From: Desulfobacula sp.
GTDB taxonomy: Bacteria; Desulfobacterota; Desulfobacteria; Desulfobacterales; Desulfobacteraceae
Assembly (NCBI GenBank): GCA_023701135.1
Contig: JAMPXP010000022.1
Location: 1 to 64,000 of the forward strand
Reading direction: 5' to 3'
DNA: 64,000 bases
The position numbers were made by a program, and so were the translations under genes. This document shows, piece after piece, positions 33,440 to 41,858 of this stretch. Below the pieces are notes generated by a model. The model did not search any database and was not told where the DNA came from. It saw nothing but the letters and a program-made list of their open reading frames with translations. Positions within the stretch are counted from its first letter, which is position 1. Each line of letters opens with the position of its first letter.

Positions 33440-34603
33440 ATGTCCCTTGCCATTGAAGAATATATGAGCCCTAAAATATTTGAAAAGATCAGATCCTTTT
33501 CCGAGGACAAGGAAACCCCTTTTCTGGTCATCGACACCGACACCATCAACAGCCATCTGGACAATCTGGTGCAGGCCTTCCCCTATGCCGGTATCTTTTA
33601 TGCCGTAAAAGCAAATCCGGCCGTTGAAATCCTCACCCTGTTAAGGGACAGGGATGTCAATTTTGATATCGCCTCCATTTATGAGCTGGACCGGGTCCTC
33701 TCCCTGGGGATCAGCCCGGACAGGATCAGTTTCGGCAATACCATTAAAAAAAGCAAGGATATCCGGTATTTTTATGAAAAAGGGGTCCGGATGTATGCCA
33801 CCGACTCCGAGGCGGATCTCCGCAATCTGGCCAAGGCTGCGCCCGGGGCCAGGGTGTATGTCAGGATCTTGACCGAAGGAACATCAACGGCGGACTGGCC
33901 CCTGTCCCGGAAATTCGGCTGCCAGTCGGACATGTCCATGGATCTGATCATTCTGGCCCGGGATCTGGGCCTGGTGCCCTATGGCCTCTCATTCCATGTG
34001 GGTTCCCAGCAGCGGGATATCGGCACCTGGGATGCTGCCATTGGGAAGGTGAAGGTTATTTTTGAACGTCTTCAGGAAGAGGACGGCATTGAATTGCAAA
34101 TGATCAATATGGGAGGGGGATTTCCCGCCAGCTATGTGACCAAAGCCAATGACCTTGCTACCTATGCCCATGAAATCACTCGGTTTTTGAAAGAAAGCTT
34201 TGGTGAAACGCTGCCTCGCATCATCATCGAACCCGGCCGCTCCCTGGTCAGTGACGCCGGCGTCCTGGTCAGTGAGGTGGTATTGATCTCCAGAAAGTCC
34301 AGGACAGCCCTGAACCGCTGGGTATACACAGATGTCGGGAAATTCTCGGGCCTCATTGAAACCATGGGAGAGTCCATTAAATACCCCATCTATACCGGCA
34401 GAAAAGGCGAGGTGGAAGAAGTCATCCTGGCCGGTCCGACCTGTGACAGCGCAGATATCATGTATGAAGATTATAAATACAAACTGCCGTTGAACCTGGC
34501 CATCAGCGACCGTCTCTACTGGCTTTCCACCGGGGCCTATACCCAGACATACAGTGCGGTTGAGTTCAATGGGTTTCCACCCCTGGAATCCTATTTTATA
34601 TAG
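33440..34603 (+). CDS. PLP-dependent ornithine/diamino acid decarboxylase (type IV)
   Basis: This 387-residue fold-type III PLP enzyme resembles ornithine/lysine decarboxylases. The cofactor lysine is K57 in GIFYAVKANPAVEIL. GLSFHVGSQQRD and the phosphate-binding EPGRSLVSDAG are in order, and the second-subunit cysteine motif GPTCDSADIM is present near residue 332. The product would be putrescine or cadaverine. The absence of a long diaminopimelate-specific region argues against LysA, though LysA cannot be ruled out fully. It has a GGAG ribosome site and is followed by an intrinsic terminator, so it is probably monocistronic. Confidence 0.87.
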   Translation: MSLAIEEYMSPKIFEKIRSFSEDKETPFLVIDTDTINSHLDNLVQAFPYAGIFYAVKANPAVEILTLLRDRDVNFDIASIYELDRVLSLGISPDRISFGNTIKKSKDIRYFYEKGVRMYATDSEADLRNLAKAAPGARVYVRILTEGTSTADWPLSRKFGCQSDMSMDLIILARDLGLVPYGLSFHVGSQQRDIGTWDAAIGKVKVIFERLQEEDGIELQMINMGGGFPASYVTKANDLATYAHEITRFLKESFGETLPRIIIEPGRSLVSDAGVLVSEVVLISRKSRTALNRWVYTDVGKFSGLIETMGESIKYPIYTGRKGEVEEVILAGPTCDSADIMYEDYKYKLPLNLAISDRLYWLSTGAYTQTYSAVEFNGFPPLESYFI

Positions 34604-34641
34604 AAGATCATTTCTCCTGAATCCCCGGCTTGACTTTTTGC

Positions 34642-34673
34642 CCTGGAATAGATAATTTCCAGGCAAGTTTTTT
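34642..34673 (+). terminator. Intrinsic terminator after the PLP decarboxylase
   Basis: CCTGGAA (34642-34648) and TTCCAGG (34657-34663) form a perfect seven-base-pair stem with an eight-base loop, followed by CAAG and six T residues (34668-34673). It lies 38 bases after the decarboxylase stop and before the phosphatase gene. Confidence 0.75.
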
Positions 34674-34708
34674 AAAGATCCCGTCCGCCGGGAAGCCGGG
34701 AGAAGATC

Positions 34709-36454
34709 ATGAATAACCATTTGAATCAAGACGCCATACAGGCATCCAGCATCAGTCTCATGCCCTATTATGTTCTCGGGGTGGTGGGAACAGGCATGGG
34801 TATCGTGGTGGTGGCGGTCCTGAATTTTTTTACCCCCCTTGAACCGATTCAGGATTTAATCCTGGGCCAATACCAGACCATGACATTGAACCGGGTGATG
34901 ACGCATTATTTACCCCGGTTTTTACTGATATCAGGGCTTGCTTTTTTTGCCGTTTTTACGGGGATCAATCGGATGCTCAGGCCCATTTCCCTTTGTCTGA
35001 ACCTGCTGAAAAAGGGAGCCAGGCCCTCACCTGACATCATTGAGGCCGCCAAAAGAAGGCTTTTGAATCTGCCGATTCTTGTTATCCCAGTCAATGTGCT
35101 GATGTGGGTCATCATCCCCAGCCTTGTGGCGCTGTACACTACCCTTGCCGGGTTCCTGGACCATCGGACCGTTATTACCCTTTCCGCCAGGGCCAGCATG
35201 GTGGGCCTCATCGCTTCAGGTATCGCCTCCCATTATATAGAGGTCCTTTCCCGGCGGCAGTTGATTCCTTTTTTCTTTCCCCAGGGCCAGTTGGCCCAAT
35301 TGGAAGGGGTGACCAAAATTTCCCTGTCCCGCCGCATCCGTGCCACCAACCGCCTCATCGCCCTTATCCCGGTGACGGTGCTGCTGGTCACCCTGATGAC
35401 GCTTCAATGGGAAATCGAGACCTATCCTGTGAAAGCCGTTAACTATGGCCGGGGGATCATTGTATTCACCTTTGTCCTTTTCATCTGGACCTTTGTTTTT
35501 TCAAAGCAGTTAACCCGGCTGCTCTGTAAAAACATTGTGGACCCCATCAACGAGCTGGCCCTGGTGCTCATGAATGTCCGGAAGGGGCGGTTTGACCAAA
35601 GCGTCCGGGTGGTGTCCGGTGATGAAATCGGTTTTGCCGGGGATGTGGTGAACGAGATGACCCAAGGCCTCCAGGAACGGGAAATGATGCAGAAATCCCT
35701 TAACCTGGCCCGGGAAATTCAGCAGAATCTGTTGCCCAAACATGATCCCGTCCTTCCGGGGCTGGATATTGCAGGGAAAATCATTTATTGCGACGAAACC
35801 GGCGGGGATTATTATGATTATCTTTTGCCGGAAATCGATACAAAGGACCGGATACGGATTGTTCTGGGGGATGTTTCCGGGCACGGAGTGGCCTCGGCCC
35901 TTCTCATGGCCACTTCCCGGGCCCTTTTCCGGCAGCGCTCCGCCATGCCGGGAAACCTTGCCCAGGCAGTGACGGATGTCAACCGTCATTTATGCCGGGA
36001 TGTGGAAGACTCGGGGAATTTTATCACCTTTTTCGGTATTGAGCTGGACCTGAAGGAAAAATGCCTGAAATGGGTCAGGGCCGGCCATGATCCGGCTGTG
36101 CTCTATGACCCGGAGCAGGAGAGCTTTACGGAACTGAAGGGGGAAGGGGCGGCCCTGGGCCTTGATGATAGCCTGCAATATAAGGAAAACAGCATTTCAA
36201 CCCTGGCCGGAGGCCGGATCATTGCTCTCTATACCGACGGGATCTGGGAGGCTCGGAACCCGTCGGGCCAAAAATTCGGCAAGGACAACCTTCACCGCAT
36301 CATCCGGGAAAATGCCGGCAGGCCGTCCCGGGAGATCCTGGAGCTTTGCATCGGCGCCTCTCGCCGGTTCCAGGGGGAGGCCGGATACCAGGACGATATC
36401 ACCCTCATCATTGTCAAGATAAGTATTGATCAACCCGATGCCCCTGGGGTATAG
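34709..36454 (+). CDS. Membrane-bound SpoIIE/PP2C-type serine phosphatase with HAMP
   Basis: This 581-residue protein has several hydrophobic segments in residues 25-270, a HAMP-like linker (about 280-335) with DPINELALVLMNVRKGRFD, a short coiled coil, and a C-terminal PP2C/SpoIIE (RsbU-type) domain. The phosphatase motifs GGDYYDYLL, LGDVSGHGVASALLMA, ALYTDGIWEARN and YQDDITLIIVK provide the metal aspartates. Such proteins dephosphorylate anti-anti-sigma factors in response to a membrane signal. No partner-switching genes are close, so the target is not known. The hypC gene follows 35 bases later. Confidence 0.92.
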   Translation: MNNHLNQDAIQASSISLMPYYVLGVVGTGMGIVVVAVLNFFTPLEPIQDLILGQYQTMTLNRVMTHYLPRFLLISGLAFFAVFTGINRMLRPISLCLNLLKKGARPSPDIIEAAKRRLLNLPILVIPVNVLMWVIIPSLVALYTTLAGFLDHRTVITLSARASMVGLIASGIASHYIEVLSRRQLIPFFFPQGQLAQLEGVTKISLSRRIRATNRLIALIPVTVLLVTLMTLQWEIETYPVKAVNYGRGIIVFTFVLFIWTFVFSKQLTRLLCKNIVDPINELALVLMNVRKGRFDQSVRVVSGDEIGFAGDVVNEMTQGLQEREMMQKSLNLAREIQQNLLPKHDPVLPGLDIAGKIIYCDETGGDYYDYLLPEIDTKDRIRIVLGDVSGHGVASALLMATSRALFRQRSAMPGNLAQAVTDVNRHLCRDVEDSGNFITFFGIELDLKEKCLKWVRAGHDPAVLYDPEQESFTELKGEGAALGLDDSLQYKENSISTLAGGRIIALYTDGIWEARNPSGQKFGKDNLHRIIRENAGRPSREILELCIGASRRFQGEAGYQDDITLIIVKISIDQPDAPGV

Positions 36455-36489
36455 TAAACCTTTATGATTTCAGACAAGGATGGATGACC

Positions 36490-36741
36490 ATGTGCTTGGC
36501 AGTTCCCTCAAAAATTATCGAAATGAATAACGGCGTGGCAAAGGTGGATGTGGACGGGGTGGTCCGGGAGGCAAGCCTCATGCTCCTGGACGATTCGAAC
36601 ATCGGGGACTATGTCATTGTCCATGCCGGGTTCGCCATCTCAAAGGTGGATGAAGAAGCGGCCCTCCAGACCCTGGAAGACATGAGAACCATACTGGCGG
36701 CCGACGCCCTGGACGTCAACAGCCCCAACCGCCGGATATAG
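36490..36741 (+). CDS. hypC: Hydrogenase maturation chaperone HypC
   Basis: This 83-residue protein starts at the ATG 36490, chosen over ATG 36484 because the functional cysteine must be residue 2 (MCLAVPSKI). An AAGGA site lies at the right distance. HypC shuttles the Fe(CN)2CO unit with HypD to the hydrogenase large-subunit precursor. The remaining features (VDVDGVVREASLMLLDD, IGDYVIVHAGFAISKVDEE) are standard. It begins a rightward hypC-hypF-hypD-hypE run; hypA and hypB are not in the window. Confidence 0.96.
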   Translation: MCLAVPSKIIEMNNGVAKVDVDGVVREASLMLLDDSNIGDYVIVHAGFAISKVDEEAALQTLEDMRTILAADALDVNSPNRRI

Positions 36742-36746
36742 GCTTC

Positions 36747-39152
36747 ATGGCCGGTCCCGTCATTGCAAAACGCCTGGAAATCAGCGGCGTGGTTCAAGGT
36801 GTCGGGTTCAGGCCTTTTTTATTTTCCCTTGCCGAAAAATATGGTCTCAAGGGCGAGGTGTCCAATACCTCCGCCGGGGTCAGCCTTGTCCTGGAGGGGG
36901 CGGAGCAGGACATTGGCCGTTTCTCCATCGACCTTGTTGAAAAAACGCCTTTGCTGGCCTCGGTGACCGGGATTGTGACCTTCCGGGCCGAGCCCCGGAA
37001 TTTTTCTTCATTTCAGATCATGGACAGCAAGCGTTCCGGCAGCCGGGCCACCCTGATTTCCCCGGATGTCAGCGTCTGCCCGGACTGCCTTCTGGAAATG
37101 AAGGACCCGTCGGACCGGCGGTTTGAATATCCTTTCATCAACTGCACCAATTGCGGCCCGCGGTTCACCATCATCGAAGACATTCCCTATGACCGGCCCA
37201 GGACCTCCATGAAGGGGTTTGAGATGTGCCCGGCCTGCCGGGCCGAGTATGATGATCCCCGGAACCGCAGGTTCCACGCCCAGCCCAATGCCTGTCCCGT
37301 CTGCGGTCCTGAAGCCTTTTTGACGGACCGGGAGGGCAGAAGGGTCAGCGTTGGGTCCGGTGCGGAAGGCTCCAGGGATGCCATAGCACTGGCGGCCCGG
37401 TTTCTGGGAGAGGGCCGGATCATGGCCGTCAAGGGGCTGGGCGGGTTTCACCTGGCCTGTGATGCCTCCCATGAAGAGGCCGTGAAGACCCTGAGGCAGA
37501 GAAAAAACCGACCCCACAAGCCCTTTGCCCTCATGGCGGCTTCGGATTCCGTTCTCTTTGACCATGTCCATGTCAGTGAAACGGAAAAGGCGCTATTGAA
37601 TTCCTATCACCGGCCCATTGTGATTTTAAGGAAAAAAGAGGCAGGACAGGCAAGGCCCGGCGGCCCGGCACGGGGCGTGGCCCCCTTTAATCCATGCCTC
37701 GGCATCATGCTGCCCTATACGCCCCTGCATTATCTTCTCCTTGAAAAGGGGCCCTCCGTCCTGGTCATGACCAGCGGCAACCGCTCCGGGGAGCCGCTTT
37801 CCATCGACAATGAAGACGCCTTGCAGGCCTTTGCCCATATTGCCGATTATTTTTTGCTGCACAACCGGGATATCTATTTCCGGGCCGATGATTCCATTGT
37901 CCGGATCCAGGCCGGGAAGCCCCGGTTTTTAAGGCGCTCCAGGGGCTATGCCCCCCTGCCCCTGGTCCTGGATCAAAAGCTGCCGAAAATCCTGGCCTGC
38001 GGAGCAGGGCTGAAAAACACCATCTGTCTCACAAGGGAGAACCAGGCCTTTTTAAGCCAGCACATCGGCGACCTGTTTAATGTGAAAACCCATGAATTTT
38101 ATAAGGCCTGCATCCATCATCTGAAAAAAATCACGGATATCGAGCCGGGCCTCATGGCCCATGACCTTCATCCAGGGTATATGAGTACGGCCTGGGCCCT
38201 GGAGCAGACGGGGGTCAAAATGATCGGGGTCCAGCATCACCATGCCCATGCCGCGGCCTGCATGGCGGAAAACGGCCTGGACGAGCCTGTGCTGGCCGTT
38301 ACCCTGGACGGCACCGGTTACGGAACCGACGGCCATATCTGGGGCGGGGAAATCCTTTTGTGCGATCGGGCAGGCTTCCGGCGCAAGGCCCATCTGTCCT
38401 ATGTCCGGATGCCGGGAGGGGATGCGGCGGTGCGGGAGCCCTGGCGCATGGCGGCCTCAATCCTGTATGAGGCCTTTGGAAGGAATTTTTTAAACCTGGA
38501 CCTTCCCTATATCAAAGAGATGGACAGGGAAAACCTGGACTTTGTGGTGCAGATGATGGAAAAGAATCTGAACTGCCCCCTGACGTCCAGTTGCGGAAGG
38601 CTTTTTGATGCCGTGGCCTCCCTTTTGTGCGTCCGCCATGAGATCACCCATGAGAGCCAGGCCGCCATGGAGCTGGAGGCCCTGGCCCACGAAGGCATAA
38701 GCAGGCAGGGCCTGGAAGGTAAAAGTTTAGGTAGTGACGGCCTGAGCAGGGAAGACCTGGAAAATGAAGACCCGGAAGGGAAAGGCTATGATTTCCAGAT
38801 GACCCGGGACCCGGATGATCCGGCGAATCCCTTCCGGATCGATTTTTTGCCCGCCGTCCGGGGGATGACGGCCGATCTTCAGAGCGGCCATTTGCCGGCG
38901 GCCGTGAGCCTGAGATTCCACCATACCCTGGTGGAGGCCTTTACGGCAGCGGCAAAAACCGTGGGCTGTGAAACCGGGGTGAAAACCGTTGTTCTCTCCG
39001 GGGGGGTCTTTAATAACGATCTCATTTTTACCCGGATGATCACCAGCCTTGAAAAAGAAGGCTTTACCGTATATACCCATACCCGGGTGCCCACCGGCGA
39101 CGGCGGCATCAGCCTGGGTCAGGCCGTGGTGGCGGCCGCTTTGGAAGGATGA
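36747..39152 (+). CDS. hypF: Carbamoyltransferase HypF
   Basis: This 801-residue maturation enzyme makes the thiocarbamate precursor of the cyanide ligands. Domains in order are acylphosphatase-like (GVVQGVGFRPFLF, about 13-25), a zinc-finger region (CPDCLLEM, NCTNCGPRFT, CPACRAEYD, CPVCGPEAF), a YrdC-like domain (HKPFALMA, SGNRSGEP), and the Kae1-like C-terminal domain with HHHAHAAACMAENG. An unusual Glu/Gly/Ser-rich insertion with two imperfect repeats of the form G-(L/I)-SR-(Q/E)-x-LE lies at about residues 650-685 (DNA about 38690-38790). HypC precedes it by five bases and hypD follows. Confidence 0.96.
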   Translation: MAGPVIAKRLEISGVVQGVGFRPFLFSLAEKYGLKGEVSNTSAGVSLVLEGAEQDIGRFSIDLVEKTPLLASVTGIVTFRAEPRNFSSFQIMDSKRSGSRATLISPDVSVCPDCLLEMKDPSDRRFEYPFINCTNCGPRFTIIEDIPYDRPRTSMKGFEMCPACRAEYDDPRNRRFHAQPNACPVCGPEAFLTDREGRRVSVGSGAEGSRDAIALAARFLGEGRIMAVKGLGGFHLACDASHEEAVKTLRQRKNRPHKPFALMAASDSVLFDHVHVSETEKALLNSYHRPIVILRKKEAGQARPGGPARGVAPFNPCLGIMLPYTPLHYLLLEKGPSVLVMTSGNRSGEPLSIDNEDALQAFAHIADYFLLHNRDIYFRADDSIVRIQAGKPRFLRRSRGYAPLPLVLDQKLPKILACGAGLKNTICLTRENQAFLSQHIGDLFNVKTHEFYKACIHHLKKITDIEPGLMAHDLHPGYMSTAWALEQTGVKMIGVQHHHAHAAACMAENGLDEPVLAVTLDGTGYGTDGHIWGGEILLCDRAGFRRKAHLSYVRMPGGDAAVREPWRMAASILYEAFGRNFLNLDLPYIKEMDRENLDFVVQMMEKNLNCPLTSSCGRLFDAVASLLCVRHEITHESQAAMELEALAHEGISRQGLEGKSLGSDGLSREDLENEDPEGKGYDFQMTRDPDDPANPFRIDFLPAVRGMTADLQSGHLPAAVSLRFHHTLVEAFTAAAKTVGCETGVKTVVLSGGVFNNDLIFTRMITSLEKEGFTVYTHTRVPTGDGGISLGQAVVAAALEG

Positions 39153-39159
39153 GTCACTC

Positions 39160-40245
39160 ATGACCATGAAATATGTTGAAGAATACAGGGATCCGGGCCT
39201 TGCAAAGGGCCTTGCGGAAAAAATCCACGGCATCAGCAAAAAAAAGCTGAGGCTCATGGAGGTCTGCGGCACCCATACCATGTCCATTTTCCGGCACGGG
39301 ATCAGAAGCGTTTTGCCTCCCGGCATCACCCTCTTGTCCGGTCCGGGGTGCCCGGTCTGCGTCACGGCCCAGAAGGATATTGACGCCTTTGTGGAATTTG
39401 CCAGGCTCAAAAACGTCATTGTCACCACCTTCGGGGATCTCATCCGGGTGCCGGGGTCCGGGTCCAGCCTGGGCAGGGAAAAGGCTGAGGGGGCAGATGT
39501 GAGAATCGTCTATTCCATTTTTGATGCTGTGACTATTGCAGGGGAGAACAGGGACAAGGAAGTGGTATTCTGCGGGGTCGGTTTTGAAACCACCATCCCT
39601 ACCATTGCCGCCGGTATCCTCATGGCCCGGCAGGCAAAGTTGGATAATTTTTCCGTGTATTCGGCCAACAAGCTCACGCCCCCAGCCCTGGCCGCCCTCA
39701 TGGAAACCAAGGGGGTTGACATCAACGGCTTCATCCTGCCGGGCCATGTGTCCGTGATCACGGGGACCAATGCCTACCGGGCCACCTTTGAAAAATACGG
39801 TATCCCGTCCGTGATTTCCGGGTTTGAACCCATAGATATCCTCAAGGCCGTGCTTTTGCTGGTGGAGCAGAATGAAGAAGGCCGTCCCGCATTGGTCAAT
39901 GCCTATTCCAGGGCCGTGAGCGATGAGGGAAACCTTAAGGCCAAGGCCGTCATGAACCAGGTGTTTGAAGTGTGCGATGCCGTCTGGCGCGGGATCGGGG
40001 GAATCCCCTTCAGCGGCATGGGATTGAAAAAAGAATTTCAGGCCTTTGATGCGGCCCTGAAATTCGGCATGGACCTGCCCCATGTGCCCGAGCCCAGGGG
40101 CTGCGCCTGCGGCCAGATCCTCATGGGGCTGAAAACCCCGGAACAATGCAGCCTCTACAAGAAAAAATGCACGCCCATGACCCCTGTGGGTCCCTGTATG
40201 GTGTCCAGCGAAGGCTCCTGTGCGGCATTTTACAAATACGCGTAA
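39160..40245 (+). CDS. hypD: Hydrogenase maturation factor HypD
   Basis: This 361-residue protein is the [4Fe-4S] scaffold on which the Fe(CN)2CO unit is built with HypC. It has MEVCGTHTMSIFRHGI, SGPGCPVCVTAQ, GFETTIPTIAAG, and the C-terminal EPRGCACGQILMG with clustered cysteines. The frame is open upstream, but ATG 39160 (or 39166) after an AAGGA site is the family start. It lies eight bases after the hypF stop. Confidence 0.96.
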   Translation: MTMKYVEEYRDPGLAKGLAEKIHGISKKKLRLMEVCGTHTMSIFRHGIRSVLPPGITLLSGPGCPVCVTAQKDIDAFVEFARLKNVIVTTFGDLIRVPGSGSSLGREKAEGADVRIVYSIFDAVTIAGENRDKEVVFCGVGFETTIPTIAAGILMARQAKLDNFSVYSANKLTPPALAALMETKGVDINGFILPGHVSVITGTNAYRATFEKYGIPSVISGFEPIDILKAVLLLVEQNEEGRPALVNAYSRAVSDEGNLKAKAVMNQVFEVCDAVWRGIGGIPFSGMGLKKEFQAFDAALKFGMDLPHVPEPRGCACGQILMGLKTPEQCSLYKKKCTPMTPVGPCMVSSEGSCAAFYKYA

Positions 40246-40265
40246 CCCATGAATCGAGAAAAACC

Positions 40266-41276
40266 ATGACCCAAGAAAAAGTATTGCTGGACCACGGCTC
40301 CGGGGGCAAAGTCTCCCATTCCATGTTTTCCGACCTCATCCTCCCGCTTTTCTCAAGCCCTGAACTGTTGCAGCAGGATGACGGCGCCGTCCTGGACATC
40401 GCCGGGGCAAGGCTGGCCTTTTCAACGGATTCCTATGTGGTGGACCCCATCTTTTTCCCCGGCGGCAATATCGGGGACCTGGCCGTCAACGGTACGGTCA
40501 ATGATATTGCCATGTGCGGTGCCGTTCCGAAATTCATCAGCGTGGGCCTGATCCTTGAAGAAGGATTTCCCGTTGAGGATTTAAAAATCATCCTGGAGAG
40601 CATGGCCCGGGCAGCCCAAAAAGCCGGGGTCAGGATCGTCACCGGCGATACCAAGGTTGTGCCCAGGGGCAAGGCGGACAAGATTTTCATCAATACCTCG
40701 GGCATCGGGGTGATCCCGCCCCATGTCCAGGTCTCCGGGGCCAATGCCGAACCCGGCGACGCCGTGATCCTCAGCGGTACCCTGGCCGATCACGGGATCA
40801 CGGTCCTGAGCACCCGGGAGGGCTTGAAATTTGATTCCGACATCCAAACCGATTCCGCACCCTTGAACGGCATGGCCCAGGCCATCCTGAATTCCGGTTG
40901 CCGGGTTCATGTGCTGCGGGATCCCACCCGGGGCGGCCTGGGCACGACCCTGAATGAGATCGCGGCCCAGTCCGGGGTGGAAATCCTCATTGATGAAGCC
41001 TGTCTGCCCATCCGGGGTCCGGTCCGGGGAACCTGCGAACTCCTGGGCTTTGATCCTCTTTATATTGCCAATGAAGGCAAACTGGTGGCCTTTGTTCCCC
41101 AGGCGGACGCCCAAAAAGTCCTTGAGATCATTCAGGACAATGAATATGGAAAAGAGGCCGCCGTCATCGGTCGGGTGAGCCGGAAAAGCCCGGGCAAGGT
41201 GTTTCTGAAAACCTTTATCGGCGGCACAAGACTTGTGGACATGCTGACCGGCGAGCAGTTGCCCAGGATCTGCTGA
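40266..41276 (+). CDS. hypE: Hydrogenase maturation factor HypE
   Basis: This 336-residue PurM-like ATPase dehydrates the thiocarboxamide on its own C-terminal cysteine to a thiocyanate. The final residues PRIC place that cysteine at the last position (C336), as required. LLDHGSGGKVSHSMF, STDSYVVDPIFFPGG, and DPTRGGLGTTLNEIA are standard. The start is ATG 40266, with AGAAAAACC upstream; the longer frame runs into hypD and is not used. Confidence 0.96.
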   Translation: MTQEKVLLDHGSGGKVSHSMFSDLILPLFSSPELLQQDDGAVLDIAGARLAFSTDSYVVDPIFFPGGNIGDLAVNGTVNDIAMCGAVPKFISVGLILEEGFPVEDLKIILESMARAAQKAGVRIVTGDTKVVPRGKADKIFINTSGIGVIPPHVQVSGANAEPGDAVILSGTLADHGITVLSTREGLKFDSDIQTDSAPLNGMAQAILNSGCRVHVLRDPTRGGLGTTLNEIAAQSGVEILIDEACLPIRGPVRGTCELLGFDPLYIANEGKLVAFVPQADAQKVLEIIQDNEYGKEAAVIGRVSRKSPGKVFLKTFIGGTRLVDMLTGEQLPRIC

Positions 41277-41383
41277 AGCGGAAGGTATCGTCGCCGTATA
41301 AAAATAATTGCCGGATACTCACATATTCAGCAATCCGTGTTATATTTATAAAAGATGTGAGAAAATAGCAGATAAGGTGATTT

Positions 41384-41614
41384 ATGGAAAAAATTATCAA
41401 TATCCACATTGAGAAGCTGCCTGAGGGAGTTTATCTGGCGACATCGGATGATGTCCCCGGACTTTTGGCCCAGGGACGGACGGTGACCGAGGCATTGGAG
41501 ATCGCCAGGGATGTAGCCCGTAAGCTTCTTGAAGCAAGAGCGGAGAGAACCGGATCTGTTGATCTTTCCTCAGTGGGGGATTCCTTTGATTATCCACTGA
41601 TTGTAAACGCATAA
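41384..41614 (+). CDS. hicB: HicB-family antitoxin (short)
   Basis: This 76-residue protein has the HicB RNase-H-like N-terminal half (LPEGVYLATSDDVPGLLAQG, TVTEALEIARDVARKLLEA) but no C-terminal helix-turn-helix, so DNA binding may be lost or supplied otherwise. An AAGGTGA site precedes the ATG. It sits one base upstream of hicA, the reverse of the more common hicA-first order, and is a TA module placed between hypE and pepT. It should bind and inhibit HicA. Confidence 0.88.
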   Translation: MEKIINIHIEKLPEGVYLATSDDVPGLLAQGRTVTEALEIARDVARKLLEARAERTGSVDLSSVGDSFDYPLIVNA

Positions 41615-41615
41615 C

Positions 41616-41843
41616 ATGGTAAGATTGGCCGGTTTTCGATACAGAGATATTATTAAAAGATTGAAGGCCTATGGTTTTTTATTCGACCGCCAGGCTGCGG
41701 GAAGTCATGAGATTTGGTATAATCGGCAGACCGGCCGGTACACTACCATTCCCAACCATCCGGGAGATATGCCCGAAGGTACGTTGAGGGCCATCCTGAA
41801 ACAAGCCGGTATTACCCCGGAATCATTCCTGAACAAAAAATAA
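41616..41843 (+). CDS. hicA: HicA-family mRNA interferase toxin
   Basis: This 75-residue dsRBD-fold toxin has the family core YRDIIKRLKAYGFLF, the catalytic histidine in AAGSHEIWYN and TTIPNHPGDMPEGTLRAIL with a further conserved histidine. HicA cleaves mRNA and is neutralised by HicB encoded one base upstream. It is convergent with pepT, whose stop is 15 bases away. Confidence 0.92.
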   Translation: MVRLAGFRYRDIIKRLKAYGFLFDRQAAGSHEIWYNRQTGRYTTIPNHPGDMPEGTLRAILKQAGITPESFLNKK

Positions 41844-41858
41844 AATTGAATTTCTGTT

